From: Pseudopedobacter alpinus
Lineage (GTDB): Bacteria > Bacteroidota > Bacteroidia > Sphingobacteriales > Sphingobacteriaceae
DNA: 64,000 nt
Assembly: GCF_042684645.1 (NCBI RefSeq)
Contig: NZ_JBHULV010000052.1
Location: 124,001-188,000 of the forward strand
Direction of reading: 5' to 3'
This document shows, one piece after another, positions 9,722-18,845 of the stretch. The translations under genes were made by a program, and so were the position numbers. The notes beneath the pieces were generated by a model that was not told the DNA's origin, ran no database searches, and was given only the letters and a program-made list of their open reading frames with translations. How positions within the stretch are numbered: position 1 is the stretch's first letter; the number at the start of each line of letters is the position of its first letter.

Positions 9722-9897
9722 CCTCTCCGAAGGAGAGGAATTATTGTGGGAATGTAGAATGGTAATAACGAGTTTAACCATTTGACAGGAGTCCCTCTGT
9801 AGGGGGTTTGGGGAGGTAATCATGCCGTTATGTTTACATTAACATAACTATTAAAATAATTTGAATTAAACAATTCCCCCTTTAAACTGGGGGAATT
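9722..9897. repeat. Intercistronic palindromic repeats in the rhamnose operon
   Basis: The spacer before rhaI holds a 7-bp hairpin CCTCTCC/GGAGAGG (9722-9738), an imperfect C/G-rich repeat around 9790-9817, and a perfect 9-bp hairpin AATTCCCCC/GGGGGAATT (9872-9880, 9889-9897) only 16 bases before the rhaI start. None has a T tract, so they look like dispersed repeats or RNA-processing hairpins rather than terminators. Confidence 0.6.
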
Positions 9898-9913
9898 AAC
9901 ATAATAACCAATT

Positions 9914-11188
9914 ATGATTTTAGATAAAAATATTATAGAGCAGCATAATCAAGAATTAGCTGCAAAACATCAAAAAAAATTAGCATTCTTTTTAGAAGAA
10001 AACGAAGGGGCTGATGCACATATCCAAAAATTAAGAGACTTTCAAATTGCTATACCAAGCTGGGCATTAGGTACAGGTGGTACTCGTTTCGGTCGCTTTT
10101 CTGGTGGCGGGGAGCCAAGTAATTTAGAGGAAAAAATGGAAGACATTGGTTTATTACACCAATTAAACCAATCTAGCGGAGCCATATCTTTACATATTCC
10201 TTGGGATATTCCAGAAGATGCAGAAAAGATCATGAGCTTAGCTAAAAAGCTAAACCTAAAGTTTGATGCTGTAAACTCAAATACATTTCAAGATCAACCT
10301 GGTCAAGAATTTAGTTACAAATTTGGTTCGTTACAAAACGTTAAAAAAAGCGTAAGAGACCAAGCTATTGCACATAACATTGAAGTAATTAAACAAGGCG
10401 ATGCATTAGGCTCAAAATCTTTAACCGTTTGGTTGGCAGATGGTTCTAGCTTTCCCGGACAGTTAAATTTTAGAGAAGCTTTTGAAAACACATTGGCTAG
10501 TTTGAAAGAAATTTACGCAGCATTACCAGAAGATTGGAAAATGTTTGTAGAATATAAATCTAACGAGCCTAACTTTTACTCAACAACGGTGGCAGATTGG
10601 GGTCAATCTTTGCTATACGCTACTAAATTAGGTCCAAAAGCATATACCTTGGTAGATTTAGGTCACCATTTACCAAATGCTAATATTGAGCAAATCGTGT
10701 CTTTATTATTGATGGAAGGTAAGTTAGGTGGTTTCCACTTTAACGATTCTAAATATGGAGATGACGATTTGACTACTGGAGCCATTAAGCCTTACCAATT
10801 GTTCTTAATTTTTAACGAGTTGGTGGACGGTATGGACCATGCAAAAATGAACCATGCATCAGGTTTAGCTTGGATGATTGATGCATCGCATAATATTAAA
10901 GATCCTTTAGAAGATTTATTACAATCTGTAGAAGCTATTATGATGGCTTATGCACAAGCATTAATTGTAGATAGAGTTGCGTTAAAAGCTGCTCAGCAAA
11001 AAAATGATGTAAGCTTAGCACAAGAAATTTTGCAACAAGCTTATCGTACAGATGTGCGCCCATTAATTGCAGAAGCTAGGTTACAAAACGGTGGAGCATT
11101 AAATCCGGTAAAATTATTTAGAGCTGCAAATGTAAGAGCAGCTTTAATAAACGAAAGAGGTTCTGAAACTAAAGCAACAGGACTGTAG
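9914..11188 (+). CDS. rhaI: L-rhamnose isomerase (RhaI type)
   Basis: A 424-residue TIM-barrel sugar isomerase of the RhaI/Pseudomonas stutzeri type rather than the E. coli RhaA type. Candidate metal ligands are visible in FVEYKSNEP, LVDLGHHLPNAN and GGFHFNDSKYGDDDL, and the basic/acidic IPSWALGTGGTRFGRF segment is characteristic of the group. It interconverts L-rhamnose and L-rhamnulose in the cytosol, the first step after RhaT. It sits between the aldolase/dehydrogenase and kinase genes but is flanked on both sides by repeat-filled spacers of 205 and 303 bp, unlike the tightly packed lut genes. Confidence 0.88.
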   Translation: MILDKNIIEQHNQELAAKHQKKLAFFLEENEGADAHIQKLRDFQIAIPSWALGTGGTRFGRFSGGGEPSNLEEKMEDIGLLHQLNQSSGAISLHIPWDIPEDAEKIMSLAKKLNLKFDAVNSNTFQDQPGQEFSYKFGSLQNVKKSVRDQAIAHNIEVIKQGDALGSKSLTVWLADGSSFPGQLNFREAFENTLASLKEIYAALPEDWKMFVEYKSNEPNFYSTTVADWGQSLLYATKLGPKAYTLVDLGHHLPNANIEQIVSLLLMEGKLGGFHFNDSKYGDDDLTTGAIKPYQLFLIFNELVDGMDHAKMNHASGLAWMIDASHNIKDPLEDLLQSVEAIMMAYAQALIVDRVALKAAQQKNDVSLAQEILQQAYRTDVRPLIAEARLQNGGALNPVKLFRAANVRAALINERGSETKATGL

Positions 11189-11192
11189 ATGA

Positions 11193-11478
11193 GATTTGAG
11201 AAATGAGGTGTGAGATATGAGTACTTCTAAGAGTGTCTTTGTTTCATATTTCATTTCTTTTTGCGTTAAGGATGGATGCAATGTCTTTTTTGTCATTCTG
11301 AGTGGAGTCGAAGAATAGAACAAAAAAGATATATCCGCCAAATGGTGGGTAAGGTTTTTTGTGGGTATGAATGAATATCGTGTTACCTCGCCTGCGGGAT
11401 GCAGGAAACACAAAGATATATCATTATGTTTTGCTTCCATTTAGAGCTACTCATATCTCAATACTCACATCTCATATC
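11193..11478. repeat. Composite repeat element with imperfect inverted ends
   Basis: About 32 bp at 11193-11224 are closely repeated in inverse orientation at 11446-11478; the inner 13 bp (TGAGATATGAGTA at 11211-11223, TACTCATATCTCA at 11448-11460) are perfect. Inside lies GTCATTCTGAGTGGAGTCG (from 11292), a dispersed motif familiar from Bacteroidota intergenic DNA, and TTTGCGTTAAGGATGG, shared with the region near 500. No transposase is encoded, so the element is MITE-like. It fills the whole rhaI-kinase spacer. Confidence 0.6.
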
Positions 11479-11491
11479 TAATAATTAAAAA

Positions 11492-12874
11492 ATGAAAATT
11501 CCAGTTATTGCCATATTTGATATTGGGAAAACCAATAAAAAGCTGTTTTTATTTGATGAAGATTATAAAATAGTTTTTGAACGTACAGCCAGATTTATTG
11601 AAACAAAAGATGAGGACGGAGACACCTGCGAAAATTTAGAAAGTTTAAGACTTTCTGTTTTCGACTCTTTACATGAAGTGTTAAGGAACAAGCAATTTGA
11701 CATTAAAGCTATCAATTTTTCTACCTATGGTGCAAGTTTGGTATATGTTGACGAGAATGGAAAACCATTAGCGCCCTTATATAACTACTTAAAAGAATAC
11801 CCAGAAGCTTTAAAAAAGCAGTTTTATGATACTTACGGAGGAGAAAAAGAAATTGCGGTAAGCACAGCTTCACCTGTTTTGGGCAGCTTAAATTCTGGGA
11901 TGCAACTGTACCGTATGAAGTACGAAAAACCTGAAATTTTTGCACAGGTAAAATACGCATTACACTTACCTCAATACATGAGCTCTATAATTACGGGCAA
12001 AATGCATAGCGATATTACGAGTATTGGTTGTCATACAAATTTATGGAATTTTGAAAAACAAAATTACCATGAATGGGTTACTAAAGAACGATTAGAGGAT
12101 ATGTTAGCACCAATTTTTTCTGGAGATGATGTAATGCAATCCACTTTTCCGAGTGAAAACTATTTAACAGGAGTTGGTTTGCATGACAGTTCTGCCGCAT
12201 TAATACCCTATTTAGAGAGTTTTAAAGAACCTTTTATTTTGCTTTCAACAGGTACTTGGTGCATCAGTTTAAATCCTTTTAATAGTGTGCCTTTAACAAA
12301 AGAAGAATTAGATAAAGATTGTTTGTGCTATTTATCTTTTCAAGGTAAACCAATAAAAGCATCTCGTTTGTTTGCAGGTTTTGAACATGAGCAAGAAGTG
12401 AAAAGAATTGCTGAACATTTTGAAACTTCAGTAGGGAAATATAAAACGGTAAAATTAGATTTGAATTTATTGTCAGAATACCTGCCGAAAGGTAGTTTGG
12501 TTAAGTATTTTGATACTTTAGAAGAAAACCACTTTGATTTTTCTAAGGTGAATTTAACTGATTTTGAGGACGATGTTGCAGCTTATCATTATTTGATTTT
12601 TACACTCGTTTTTAAACAATATGTTGCAACAACGCTAGTGTTAAAAAACACAAGCGTTAAAAGAATATTTGTTGATGGAGGTTTCTCAAAAAACCAGATA
12701 TTTATGAATTTATTGGCAATGGTTTTCCCAGAAATTGAAGTTTACGCTGCCTCTATGGCGCAAGCAACATCAATGGGTGCGGCAGTTGCCATACACAAAC
12801 ATTGGAATAAAAAACCATTACCAACTGATATGATTGCTTTAAAACTTTTTGTATCACCAGTAAAAAACAATTAA
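11492..12874 (+). CDS. FGGY-family carbohydrate kinase, probable rhamnulokinase
   Basis: A 460-residue ASKHA-fold sugar kinase. The N-terminal phosphate-binding loop is FDIGKTNKKLFLFD, and FILLSTGTWCISLNPF and KRIFVDGGFSKNQIFMNLLA supply the second phosphate and adenosine motifs. The start differs from classical RhaB (DLGASSGR type), so this belongs to another FGGY branch. Its place between rhaI and lutA, and the absence of another kinase in the operon, point to ATP-dependent phosphorylation of L-rhamnulose. The gene ends 3 bp before lutA. Substrate is inferred from context; a neighbouring fuculose-type specificity cannot be excluded from sequence alone. Confidence 0.8.
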   Translation: MKIPVIAIFDIGKTNKKLFLFDEDYKIVFERTARFIETKDEDGDTCENLESLRLSVFDSLHEVLRNKQFDIKAINFSTYGASLVYVDENGKPLAPLYNYLKEYPEALKKQFYDTYGGEKEIAVSTASPVLGSLNSGMQLYRMKYEKPEIFAQVKYALHLPQYMSSIITGKMHSDITSIGCHTNLWNFEKQNYHEWVTKERLEDMLAPIFSGDDVMQSTFPSENYLTGVGLHDSSAALIPYLESFKEPFILLSTGTWCISLNPFNSVPLTKEELDKDCLCYLSFQGKPIKASRLFAGFEHEQEVKRIAEHFETSVGKYKTVKLDLNLLSEYLPKGSLVKYFDTLEENHFDFSKVNLTDFEDDVAAYHYLIFTLVFKQYVATTLVLKNTSVKRIFVDGGFSKNQIFMNLLAMVFPEIEVYAASMAQATSMGAAVAIHKHWNKKPLPTDMIALKLFVSPVKNN

Positions 12875-12877
12875 TTA

Positions 12878-13615
12878 ATGAGAGTTGCCTTATTTATTCC
12901 TTGCTATGTAGATCAGTTTTATCCTAATGTTGCCATTGCAACACTAGAATTGTTAGAGAAATACGGTTGTCAGGTTAGTTATCCTAAAAACCAAACCTGC
13001 TGCGGCCAACCAATGGCAAATTCAGGTTTCGAACATTTATCCGGAGGCTGTAATAAAAACTTTGTAGAAAACTTTAAGGGTTTTGAGTACATCGTAGCTC
13101 CATCAGGAAGCTGTGTATTGCATATTCGCGAACATTTGCATGATGAAAATCATCCGGCGGAAGCCAAGAAAATAAGTGAAACCATATTTGAGTTAGTTAG
13201 TTTTTTAACTGATATTTTAAAAGTGGATAAGCTGACTGCTAGCTTTCCGCATAAAGTAGGGATGCACCAAAGTTGCCATGGGCAAAGAGGTTTAAAAATA
13301 TCTCAAATGTCAGAATTAAATGCTGCGGCTTTTTCAAAACCACAACAGCTATTAGATATGGTTGAAGGTATAGAAATGATTGAGCTAGACAGAAAGGACG
13401 AATGCTGTGGTTTTGGTGGTACTTTTTGCGTTGCAGAAGAAGCAGTGTCCTCAAAAATGGGATTAGATAGAGTAGCAGACCATGTTAGAAACCAAGCAGA
13501 ATACATTACAGGTGTTGATATGTCTTGCTTAATGCATTTGGATGGTATTTTGAAAAGGCAGAATAGTAAAACCAAAATTATACACATTGCTGAGATTTTA
13601 AACGGGAGAAAATAG
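12878..13615 (+). CDS. lutA: L-lactate oxidation subunit LutA (LldE type)
   Basis: A 245-residue (Fe-S)-binding protein with two cysteine-rich CCG domains: TCCGQP at residues 40-45 and ECCGFGG at 175-181, each preceded by further cysteines (Cys9, Cys58, Cys79, Cys133). This is the LutA/YkgE architecture. Together with LutB and LutC it forms the iron-sulfur L-lactate dehydrogenase complex that oxidises L-lactate to pyruvate. The stop codon shares its last base with the GTG start of lutB, so translation is probably coupled. Confidence 0.92.
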   Translation: MRVALFIPCYVDQFYPNVAIATLELLEKYGCQVSYPKNQTCCGQPMANSGFEHLSGGCNKNFVENFKGFEYIVAPSGSCVLHIREHLHDENHPAEAKKISETIFELVSFLTDILKVDKLTASFPHKVGMHQSCHGQRGLKISQMSELNAAAFSKPQQLLDMVEGIEMIELDRKDECCGFGGTFCVAEEAVSSKMGLDRVADHVRNQAEYITGVDMSCLMHLDGILKRQNSKTKIIHIAEILNGRK

Positions 13616-14994
13616 TGAAAATAGCAGACCACGCAGAAAAATCAAGAGTATTTAATTTAGATGAAGATAGGGTAGATTGGCATGATAAAACATTGTGGTT
13701 TATCCGCCAAAAGCGAGACAAAGTAGCGCATCAAATTTCGCAATGGGAAGAGCTAAGAGAGGCAGCTTCTCAAATAAAAAACCATACCCTTTCAAATCTT
13801 CATAATTATTTGGAAGAATTTGAGAAAAATGCCAAAGCAAACGGTATTCAAATTCATTGGGCGGCAGATGCTAAAGAGCATAATGAAATTGTACTTTCAC
13901 TTTTGCAAAAGCATAACATCACAGAAATGGTAAAAAGTAAGTCGATGTTGACCGAAGAATGCCATTTAAACGATTTTTTAGAAAAAAACGGAGTAGGCGT
14001 AATAGATTCTGATTTGGGCGAACGTATTGTTCAGTTGGCAAAAGAACCACCAAGTCATATTGTTTTACCCTGCATCCATAAAAAGAAAGAAGAAATAGGC
14101 GAGTTATTTCATGAACATTTAGGCACACCAAAAGGCAGTGCCGACCCACAACTACTAACTGAAGCCGCAAGACAACACTTAAGAGATACTTTTTTAACCC
14201 GTAAAGCAGCATTAACAGGCGTAAACTTTGCCATTGCAGAAACAGGTGAATTTGTGGTTTGTACCAATGAAGGCAACGCAGATATGGGCGCACATTTAGC
14301 CGATATCCATATTGCTTGTATGGGGATTGAAAAAATAATCCCTAAAAGAGAACACCTTTCTGTATTCTTGAGATTATTGGGAAGAAGCGCCACAGGGCAA
14401 CCCATCACTACTTATTCTAGTCATTTTGCAAAACCAATTGTAGGCAAAGAAATGCATATTGTATTGGTAGATAATGGCAGAACAAGACAGCTAGGAAGGC
14501 CAGATTTCAGAAATTCATTGAAATGCATTAGATGTGCGGCCTGTTTTAACACCTGCCCAGTTTATCGCAGAAGTGGAGGACATAGTTACCAAGCTGTAAT
14601 TGCTGGGCCAATAGGTTCTATACTTTCGCCAAATTTAGATATGAAAGCACATGCCGACTTGCCATTTGCATCAACCCTTTGTGGTTCATGTTCTAATGTT
14701 TGTCCGGTAAAAATTGATATTCACGACCAATTGTACAAATGGCGACAAGTATTAGTTAAAGAAGGAATAGTAGATCCTAAAAAAGCATTAGCAATTCAGG
14801 TTATGGCAAAAACATTAGCATCGCCAACAATGTACAGGCTTGCTGGTAAAGCTGCCAGAGTAACACTTAAATACGCTCCGTTTGTAGCAAACAATAAATT
14901 TAATGCATGGTATTTACACAGAGAAATGCCAACAGTGCCAACATCATCTTTTGGTGAATGGTACAGTAAAAATAGAAAGGATAATAATGAGTAG
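13615..14994 (+). CDS. lutB: L-lactate oxidation iron-sulfur subunit LutB
   Basis: A 459-residue protein with an N-terminal LUD domain and two 4Fe-4S motifs: Cys304, Cys307, Cys310, Cys314 (CIRCAACFNTCPVYRR) and Cys356, Cys359, Cys363 (CGSCSNVCP). The GTG start at 13615 overlaps the lutA stop by one base; no better ATG exists in this frame nearby. It carries electrons from L-lactate in the LutABC complex. The 3' end overlaps the start of lutC by 8 bp. Confidence 0.92.
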   Translation: MKIADHAEKSRVFNLDEDRVDWHDKTLWFIRQKRDKVAHQISQWEELREAASQIKNHTLSNLHNYLEEFEKNAKANGIQIHWAADAKEHNEIVLSLLQKHNITEMVKSKSMLTEECHLNDFLEKNGVGVIDSDLGERIVQLAKEPPSHIVLPCIHKKKEEIGELFHEHLGTPKGSADPQLLTEAARQHLRDTFLTRKAALTGVNFAIAETGEFVVCTNEGNADMGAHLADIHIACMGIEKIIPKREHLSVFLRLLGRSATGQPITTYSSHFAKPIVGKEMHIVLVDNGRTRQLGRPDFRNSLKCIRCAACFNTCPVYRRSGGHSYQAVIAGPIGSILSPNLDMKAHADLPFASTLCGSCSNVCPVKIDIHDQLYKWRQVLVKEGIVDPKKALAIQVMAKTLASPTMYRLAGKAARVTLKYAPFVANNKFNAWYLHREMPTVPTSSFGEWYSKNRKDNNE

Positions 14995-15571
14995 CAGAGA
15001 CCAAATATTAGCTGCAGTAAAGCAAAACCAGCCAGATGAGTTAGTGATGCCATCATTAGCACACTTTTTTGTAACACCCACAGAAAACTTACAAGCAGAA
15101 TTTACCCGAGTAGTTGAAGGAATAGGAGCTAAGGTTTTTGGAGTAAATAATACAGAGGAAGTTATTAAACAAATTGAAACTGATTTTGCAGTTGGTAAAG
15201 TAAGAATTGTTAGCCCATTAAAAGAATACTCAACCATTGCCGAAGAATTTAATGGAGCGGATAACCACCAATTAGCAGATGTTGAACTAATGATTTTACC
15301 AGCACATTTTGCAGTTGCCGAAAACGGAGCTTGTTGGATAAATGATGAATTATTTAGTGAAAGAGTACTGCCATTTATTCCTCAACATTTGGCTTTTATT
15401 GTAAATAAAGAAAACATAGTAGCCACAATGCACCATGCCTACCAATTAATAGGGGATAAAAGATATGGCTTTGGAACTTTTGTAGCAGGGCCATCAAAAA
15501 CAGCAGATATTGAGCAAAGCTTAGTTTTAGGCGCACATGGTGCCAGAAGTTTAAAGATATTTTTTATTTGA
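14987..15571 (+). CDS. lutC: L-lactate oxidation subunit LutC (LUD domain)
   Basis: A 194-residue LUD-domain protein. The frame is open for another 28 codons upstream, but the ATG at 14987 begins MSSRDQILAAVKQNQ, the normal start of LutC proteins, and gives an 8-bp overlap with lutB; the longer reading is therefore rejected. The segments MILPAHFAVAENGACWI and SKTADIEQSLVLGAHGAR are characteristic of the family. It is the last gene of the rhamnose-lactate operon. Confidence 0.9.
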   Translation: MSSRDQILAAVKQNQPDELVMPSLAHFFVTPTENLQAEFTRVVEGIGAKVFGVNNTEEVIKQIETDFAVGKVRIVSPLKEYSTIAEEFNGADNHQLADVELMILPAHFAVAENGACWINDELFSERVLPFIPQHLAFIVNKENIVATMHHAYQLIGDKRYGFGTFVAGPSKTADIEQSLVLGAHGARSLKIFFI

Positions 15572-15759
15572 AACAACTAATCTAATATTTGTATTGTTGG
15601 AGTTAAAATTAAAAAGCACTTTAAAAAATGTGGAAACTTAATTTTCTTTAAATTTTATATAAATCCCAAATTTTTTTTCTTTTCATTGATTAAAATTGGC
15701 TGCTAATTTCTTCTAGCATCTGCTAACGCTAGCCCAAGGTGATGAAGTTAAGAAAACTC

Positions 15760-15853
15760 ATCATGTTGAACGATAGTGAGACATCTCATATATTTGGTAT
15801 TAAACGCTACATGCAGAACTTACTTGTGAGATGTCTCGTATCTTCGACATGAC
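15760..15853. repeat. Imperfect inverted repeat, about 94 bp
   Basis: The arm beginning TCATGTTGAACGATAGTGAG (from 15760) pairs with TGTGAGATGTCTCGTATCTT (from 15825) and the bases after it, with two small gaps. The core GAGACATCTCA (15778-15788) is perfectly complementary to 15827-15837. It belongs to the same general style of motif as the one at 11292. It occupies the 380-bp spacer between lutC and the convergent marC-like gene; no T-rich terminator was seen in that spacer. Confidence 0.6.
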
Positions 15854-15950
15854 GTGGTGAAGAGAAAAGCATCTATTATAGCTTTTTTTACTTCACTAAT
15901 TAAAAAATTATTAAATTAAAACTCAGCTAATAAAACTAATCAACAAAAAC

Positions 15951-16526
15951 CTACAGACCAGTATTGTTTCTAAACATTTTAATAGCAATGGCTAATAAAA
16001 TTATACCGAAAGCTTTTCTTAAAATATGTAATCCAGTGGGGCCAAAAAGTTTTTCTATACGCAAGGAGTTTTTTAGTACTGCGTAAACAAAAATAAGATT
16101 TACAAAAATACCTATCACAATGTTAATGGTGGCATATTCTGCTTTTAAGGATAGAAGGGTAGTCATGGTGCCTGCCCCAGCAATTAATGGAAATGCCAAT
16201 GGCACAATAGATATTGATTCGGGTATTTCTTCCTTAAAAAAGTTAATACCTAAAACCATTTCCATTGCAATTATAAAAATAACAATAGAACCAGCAATAG
16301 CAAAAGAAGAAATATCTAAGCCTATAATTCCTAATAAGCCTTCGCCTAAAAACAAGAAAATAAGCATCAAAAACAAAGAAACCAAAGTTGCCTTTTCTGA
16401 TTGTATATGTCCGCCGGCTTTGCGTCTTAAATCAATAATAATAGGAATTGAACCTAAAATATCAATAATTGCAAAAAGAATCATAGATACAGAAAGTATC
16501 TCTTTAAAATTCAGAAGATCTATCAT
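15951..16526 (-). CDS. MarC family (UPF0056) inner-membrane protein
   Basis: A 191-residue protein with about six membrane helices. FAIIDILGSIPIIIDL at the start and PLAFPLIAGAGTMTTLLSL in the middle are the conserved MarC segments, and the length is normal for the family. MarC was once linked to multiple antibiotic resistance, but that role has not held up, so the function is unknown. It is convergent with the lut genes and is preceded by an AT-rich spacer separating it from the GDSL hydrolase gene. Confidence 0.88.
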   Translation of the reverse strand: MIDLLNFKEILSVSMILFAIIDILGSIPIIIDLRRKAGGHIQSEKATLVSLFLMLIFLFLGEGLLGIIGLDISSFAIAGSIVIFIIAMEMVLGINFFKEEIPESISIVPLAFPLIAGAGTMTTLLSLKAEYATINIVIGIFVNLIFVYAVLKNSLRIEKLFGPTGLHILRKAFGIILLAIAIKMFRNNTGL

Positions 16527-16668
16527 TTTGTGCTAATTAAAATAATATGCAATTTACCAAAGCTTTTATAAATAATTCGAAAAATAATTATATAATATTC
16601 ATATAATCAGGTTTTTAGCTTTTAGCTTTAAGCATTTGGCTTTAGTCAATTATATAATGTGTTTAGCA

Positions 16669-17439
16669 TTATATAGTTTTTGTTGCTTTAAGCCAAGCGT
16701 TTGCCATCAGTTTTGCGCCAGCTAAACTTGGGTGTACACCGTCATTTGTCCAGTAAACACCTGGGGCATATTTTAAAGCCTCATTAAAAACAGCTTGATA
16801 AGGCACAAAAACTGCATTAAAATCTTTCGCTATTTTTCTAGCAGTCATTCTATATTCGTCAAAAGCTGGGTACCAAGTATCGTCAACAGCCTTAATATCT
16901 TTAAGGGCAAAAGGTTCGCCAATTACCAATTTCAAATCTGGGAATTGAGCCATTGTTTTTTGTAAAAGCGCTCTAAAGTCATTTTCATAAATTTCAACAG
17001 TGCCCTTGTATTTGCCACTATGGAAATGCCAATAATCATTAACGCCAATTAAAACACTCAGTATATTTGGTTTTAGAGCCATACAATCTGTTTCCCAACG
17101 TTCTACCAATTGGTAAACTTTATTGCCACTTATACCTTTGTTATAGATTTTTAAATTTTTTGATGCGTTGCTGGTTAATAGCTCTGCGGCAGTATGTAAA
17201 ACATAACCTGTACCTAAGTTATTATTGGTGTTAAAATTGGCATCTTCTCTTTTTCTGCCAGCATCAGTAATAGAATCTCCTTGAAAAAGAATAATATCAT
17301 CTTGTTTAATAATGTTTGGTTTTTGTGTTTCTGGCATTGCAGCTTCAACAATTTGTGGAATATTTATGGCTAATACGGCTGATAAGGCACTTGTTTTTAA
17401 AAATTTTCTACGGTTTAGCATATCATTTTGGGTTTTCAT
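16669..17439 (-). CDS. Exported SGNH/GDSL-type hydrolase with Tat-like signal
   Basis: The frame is open to 17469, but the ATG at 17439 gives a 256-residue protein beginning MKTQNDMLNRRKFLKTSA, which has the twin-arginine motif RRKFLK and a hydrophobic stretch, so that start is preferred. The SGNH blocks are present: GDSITDAG (Ser56), the glycine in KGISGNKV, the asparagine in IGVNDYW, and DGVHPSLAG with Asp and His. Such enzymes hydrolyse carbohydrate esters or lipids, often removing acetyl groups from polysaccharides; the substrate is not readable. Probably folded in the cytosol and exported by Tat. Confidence 0.85.
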   Translation of the reverse strand: MKTQNDMLNRRKFLKTSALSAVLAINIPQIVEAAMPETQKPNIIKQDDIILFQGDSITDAGRKREDANFNTNNNLGTGYVLHTAAELLTSNASKNLKIYNKGISGNKVYQLVERWETDCMALKPNILSVLIGVNDYWHFHSGKYKGTVEIYENDFRALLQKTMAQFPDLKLVIGEPFALKDIKAVDDTWYPAFDEYRMTARKIAKDFNAVFVPYQAVFNEALKYAPGVYWTNDGVHPSLAGAKLMANAWLKATKTI

Positions 17440-17560
17440 AAACATATTATTATTTCCAATCAAAAGCAACAGTTCATTATAAATTATATTATCTAATAGG
17501 TAATATTAATTTTAGATTAAAATTTACACCAACTAAATTTATATTTTCATAAATTTAACC

Positions 17561-18841
17561 ATGCTATCTACCGAAAACATATTACATTTTATTTGGAAGT
17601 ATAAACTTTTCAATCCTTTAGAATTATTTACCACAGATCATCAATCTTTACAAATTATTAATTTTGGAATACATAATTTAGATTCGGGTCCTGATTTTTT
17701 TAACGCCAAAGTAAAAATTGCAGAAACAATTTGGGCTGGGAATGTAGAAATTCACATCAAATCTTCTGATTGGTTGAAACACCATCACCAAAAAGATAAG
17801 GCTTATGATAACGTTATTTTACATGTAGTTTGGACACATGATGTGCCAATTTACAGAACAGATAAAACTTTGTTGCCTGTTTTAGAACTTAAAAACTTGG
17901 TAAATCCTCAAGTTATTGAGAATTACGAGCTTATAAGTCAAAATAATTATTGGATACCATGCGAGGCGCAAGTTAATTTGGTGGATGATTTTACGAAACA
18001 TCAATGTTTAGATAGAATGCTTACCGAACGGTTAGAGCATAAATCACTAATTATAAAGGATATTTACAATAAATATAATGGCAGTTGGGAAGATACCTTT
18101 TATACCGTTTTAGCCAAAAGCTTTGGTTTTAAAGTAAATGCTTTGCCTTTCGAGTTGTTATCTAAAAACTTACCGCAGCTTATTTTAGCAAAACACAAAA
18201 ATTCTGTTTTACAGGTAGAAGCCTTGGTTTTTGGTGTTGCAGGATTCTTACAAGGTGAACTAAAAGATGAATATCCATCTCAATTAAAAGCAGAATTTCA
18301 ATTTTTAAGAGCCAAATACCAACTTAATGTAATTGATATAAGCTTATGGAAATTCTCTAAAACCCGACCTGATAATTTTCCAACAGTTAGATTGAGTCAG
18401 TTTGCGGCATTGGTTTTAAAATCTCAACATTTGTTTTCAAAAATTATAGCTGTAAAAAACAAAGCAGATTATAGTGCAATATTTAAAGATTTGCCCATAA
18501 ATAACTATTGGATAAAGCATTACATGTTTGATAAAGAGGTTGCTAAACGAAGTATAAATATTGGGAATTTAAGTATTGATAATATTTTAATTAATGCTTT
18601 AACGCCACTTTTATTCTTTTACGGACAAGAAATAGGGGACAAACAATTTGTGGAATTGGCTTTTAATTTATTGCTCACTATTAAGCCAGAGGAAAATAAA
18701 ATTAGCAGAGGTTTTATTGAAAGAGGATTTAATGTGAGCAATGCGTTTGATACACAAGCAATTATTCATTTAAAAAAATATTACTGTGATGAAAAAAAAT
18801 GCCTAAATTGTGGCATTGGTTTAAAAATTATAAAACATTAA
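17561..18841 (+). CDS. DUF2851 family protein
   Basis: A 426-residue protein starting MLSTENILHFIWKYKLFNPL, with GIHNLDSGPDFFNAKVKI and GNVEIHIKSSDWLKHHHQKD, the hallmark segments of DUF2851, a family found mainly in Bacteroidota. No signal peptide. The C-terminus carries CDEKKCLNCGIG, a possible metal-binding cysteine cluster. The EIHIKSSDW region with nearby acidic residues gives it a nuclease-like look, but this is speculative and no activity is established for the family. It is followed after 4 bp by a PspC-like gene, so the two are probably co-transcribed. Confidence 0.85.
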   Translation: MLSTENILHFIWKYKLFNPLELFTTDHQSLQIINFGIHNLDSGPDFFNAKVKIAETIWAGNVEIHIKSSDWLKHHHQKDKAYDNVILHVVWTHDVPIYRTDKTLLPVLELKNLVNPQVIENYELISQNNYWIPCEAQVNLVDDFTKHQCLDRMLTERLEHKSLIIKDIYNKYNGSWEDTFYTVLAKSFGFKVNALPFELLSKNLPQLILAKHKNSVLQVEALVFGVAGFLQGELKDEYPSQLKAEFQFLRAKYQLNVIDISLWKFSKTRPDNFPTVRLSQFAALVLKSQHLFSKIIAVKNKADYSAIFKDLPINNYWIKHYMFDKEVAKRSINIGNLSIDNILINALTPLLFFYGQEIGDKQFVELAFNLLLTIKPEENKISRGFIERGFNVSNAFDTQAIIHLKKYYCDEKKCLNCGIGLKIIKH

Positions 18842-18845
18842 GAAT

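Noticed and set aside
13919..14408. Long minus-strand frames inside lutB
   Set aside because: They are antisense to a gene with complete Fe-S motifs and show no protein-like pattern.
14903..14986. Longer N-terminus for LutC
   Set aside because: The extra 28 residues lie inside lutB and are not part of the LutC family; the ATG at 14987 gives a normal start.
16641..16680. Terminator overlapping the stop of the GDSL gene
   Set aside because: ATTATATAATG/CATTATATAGT can pair, but the stem is all A/T and no T run follows on the minus strand.
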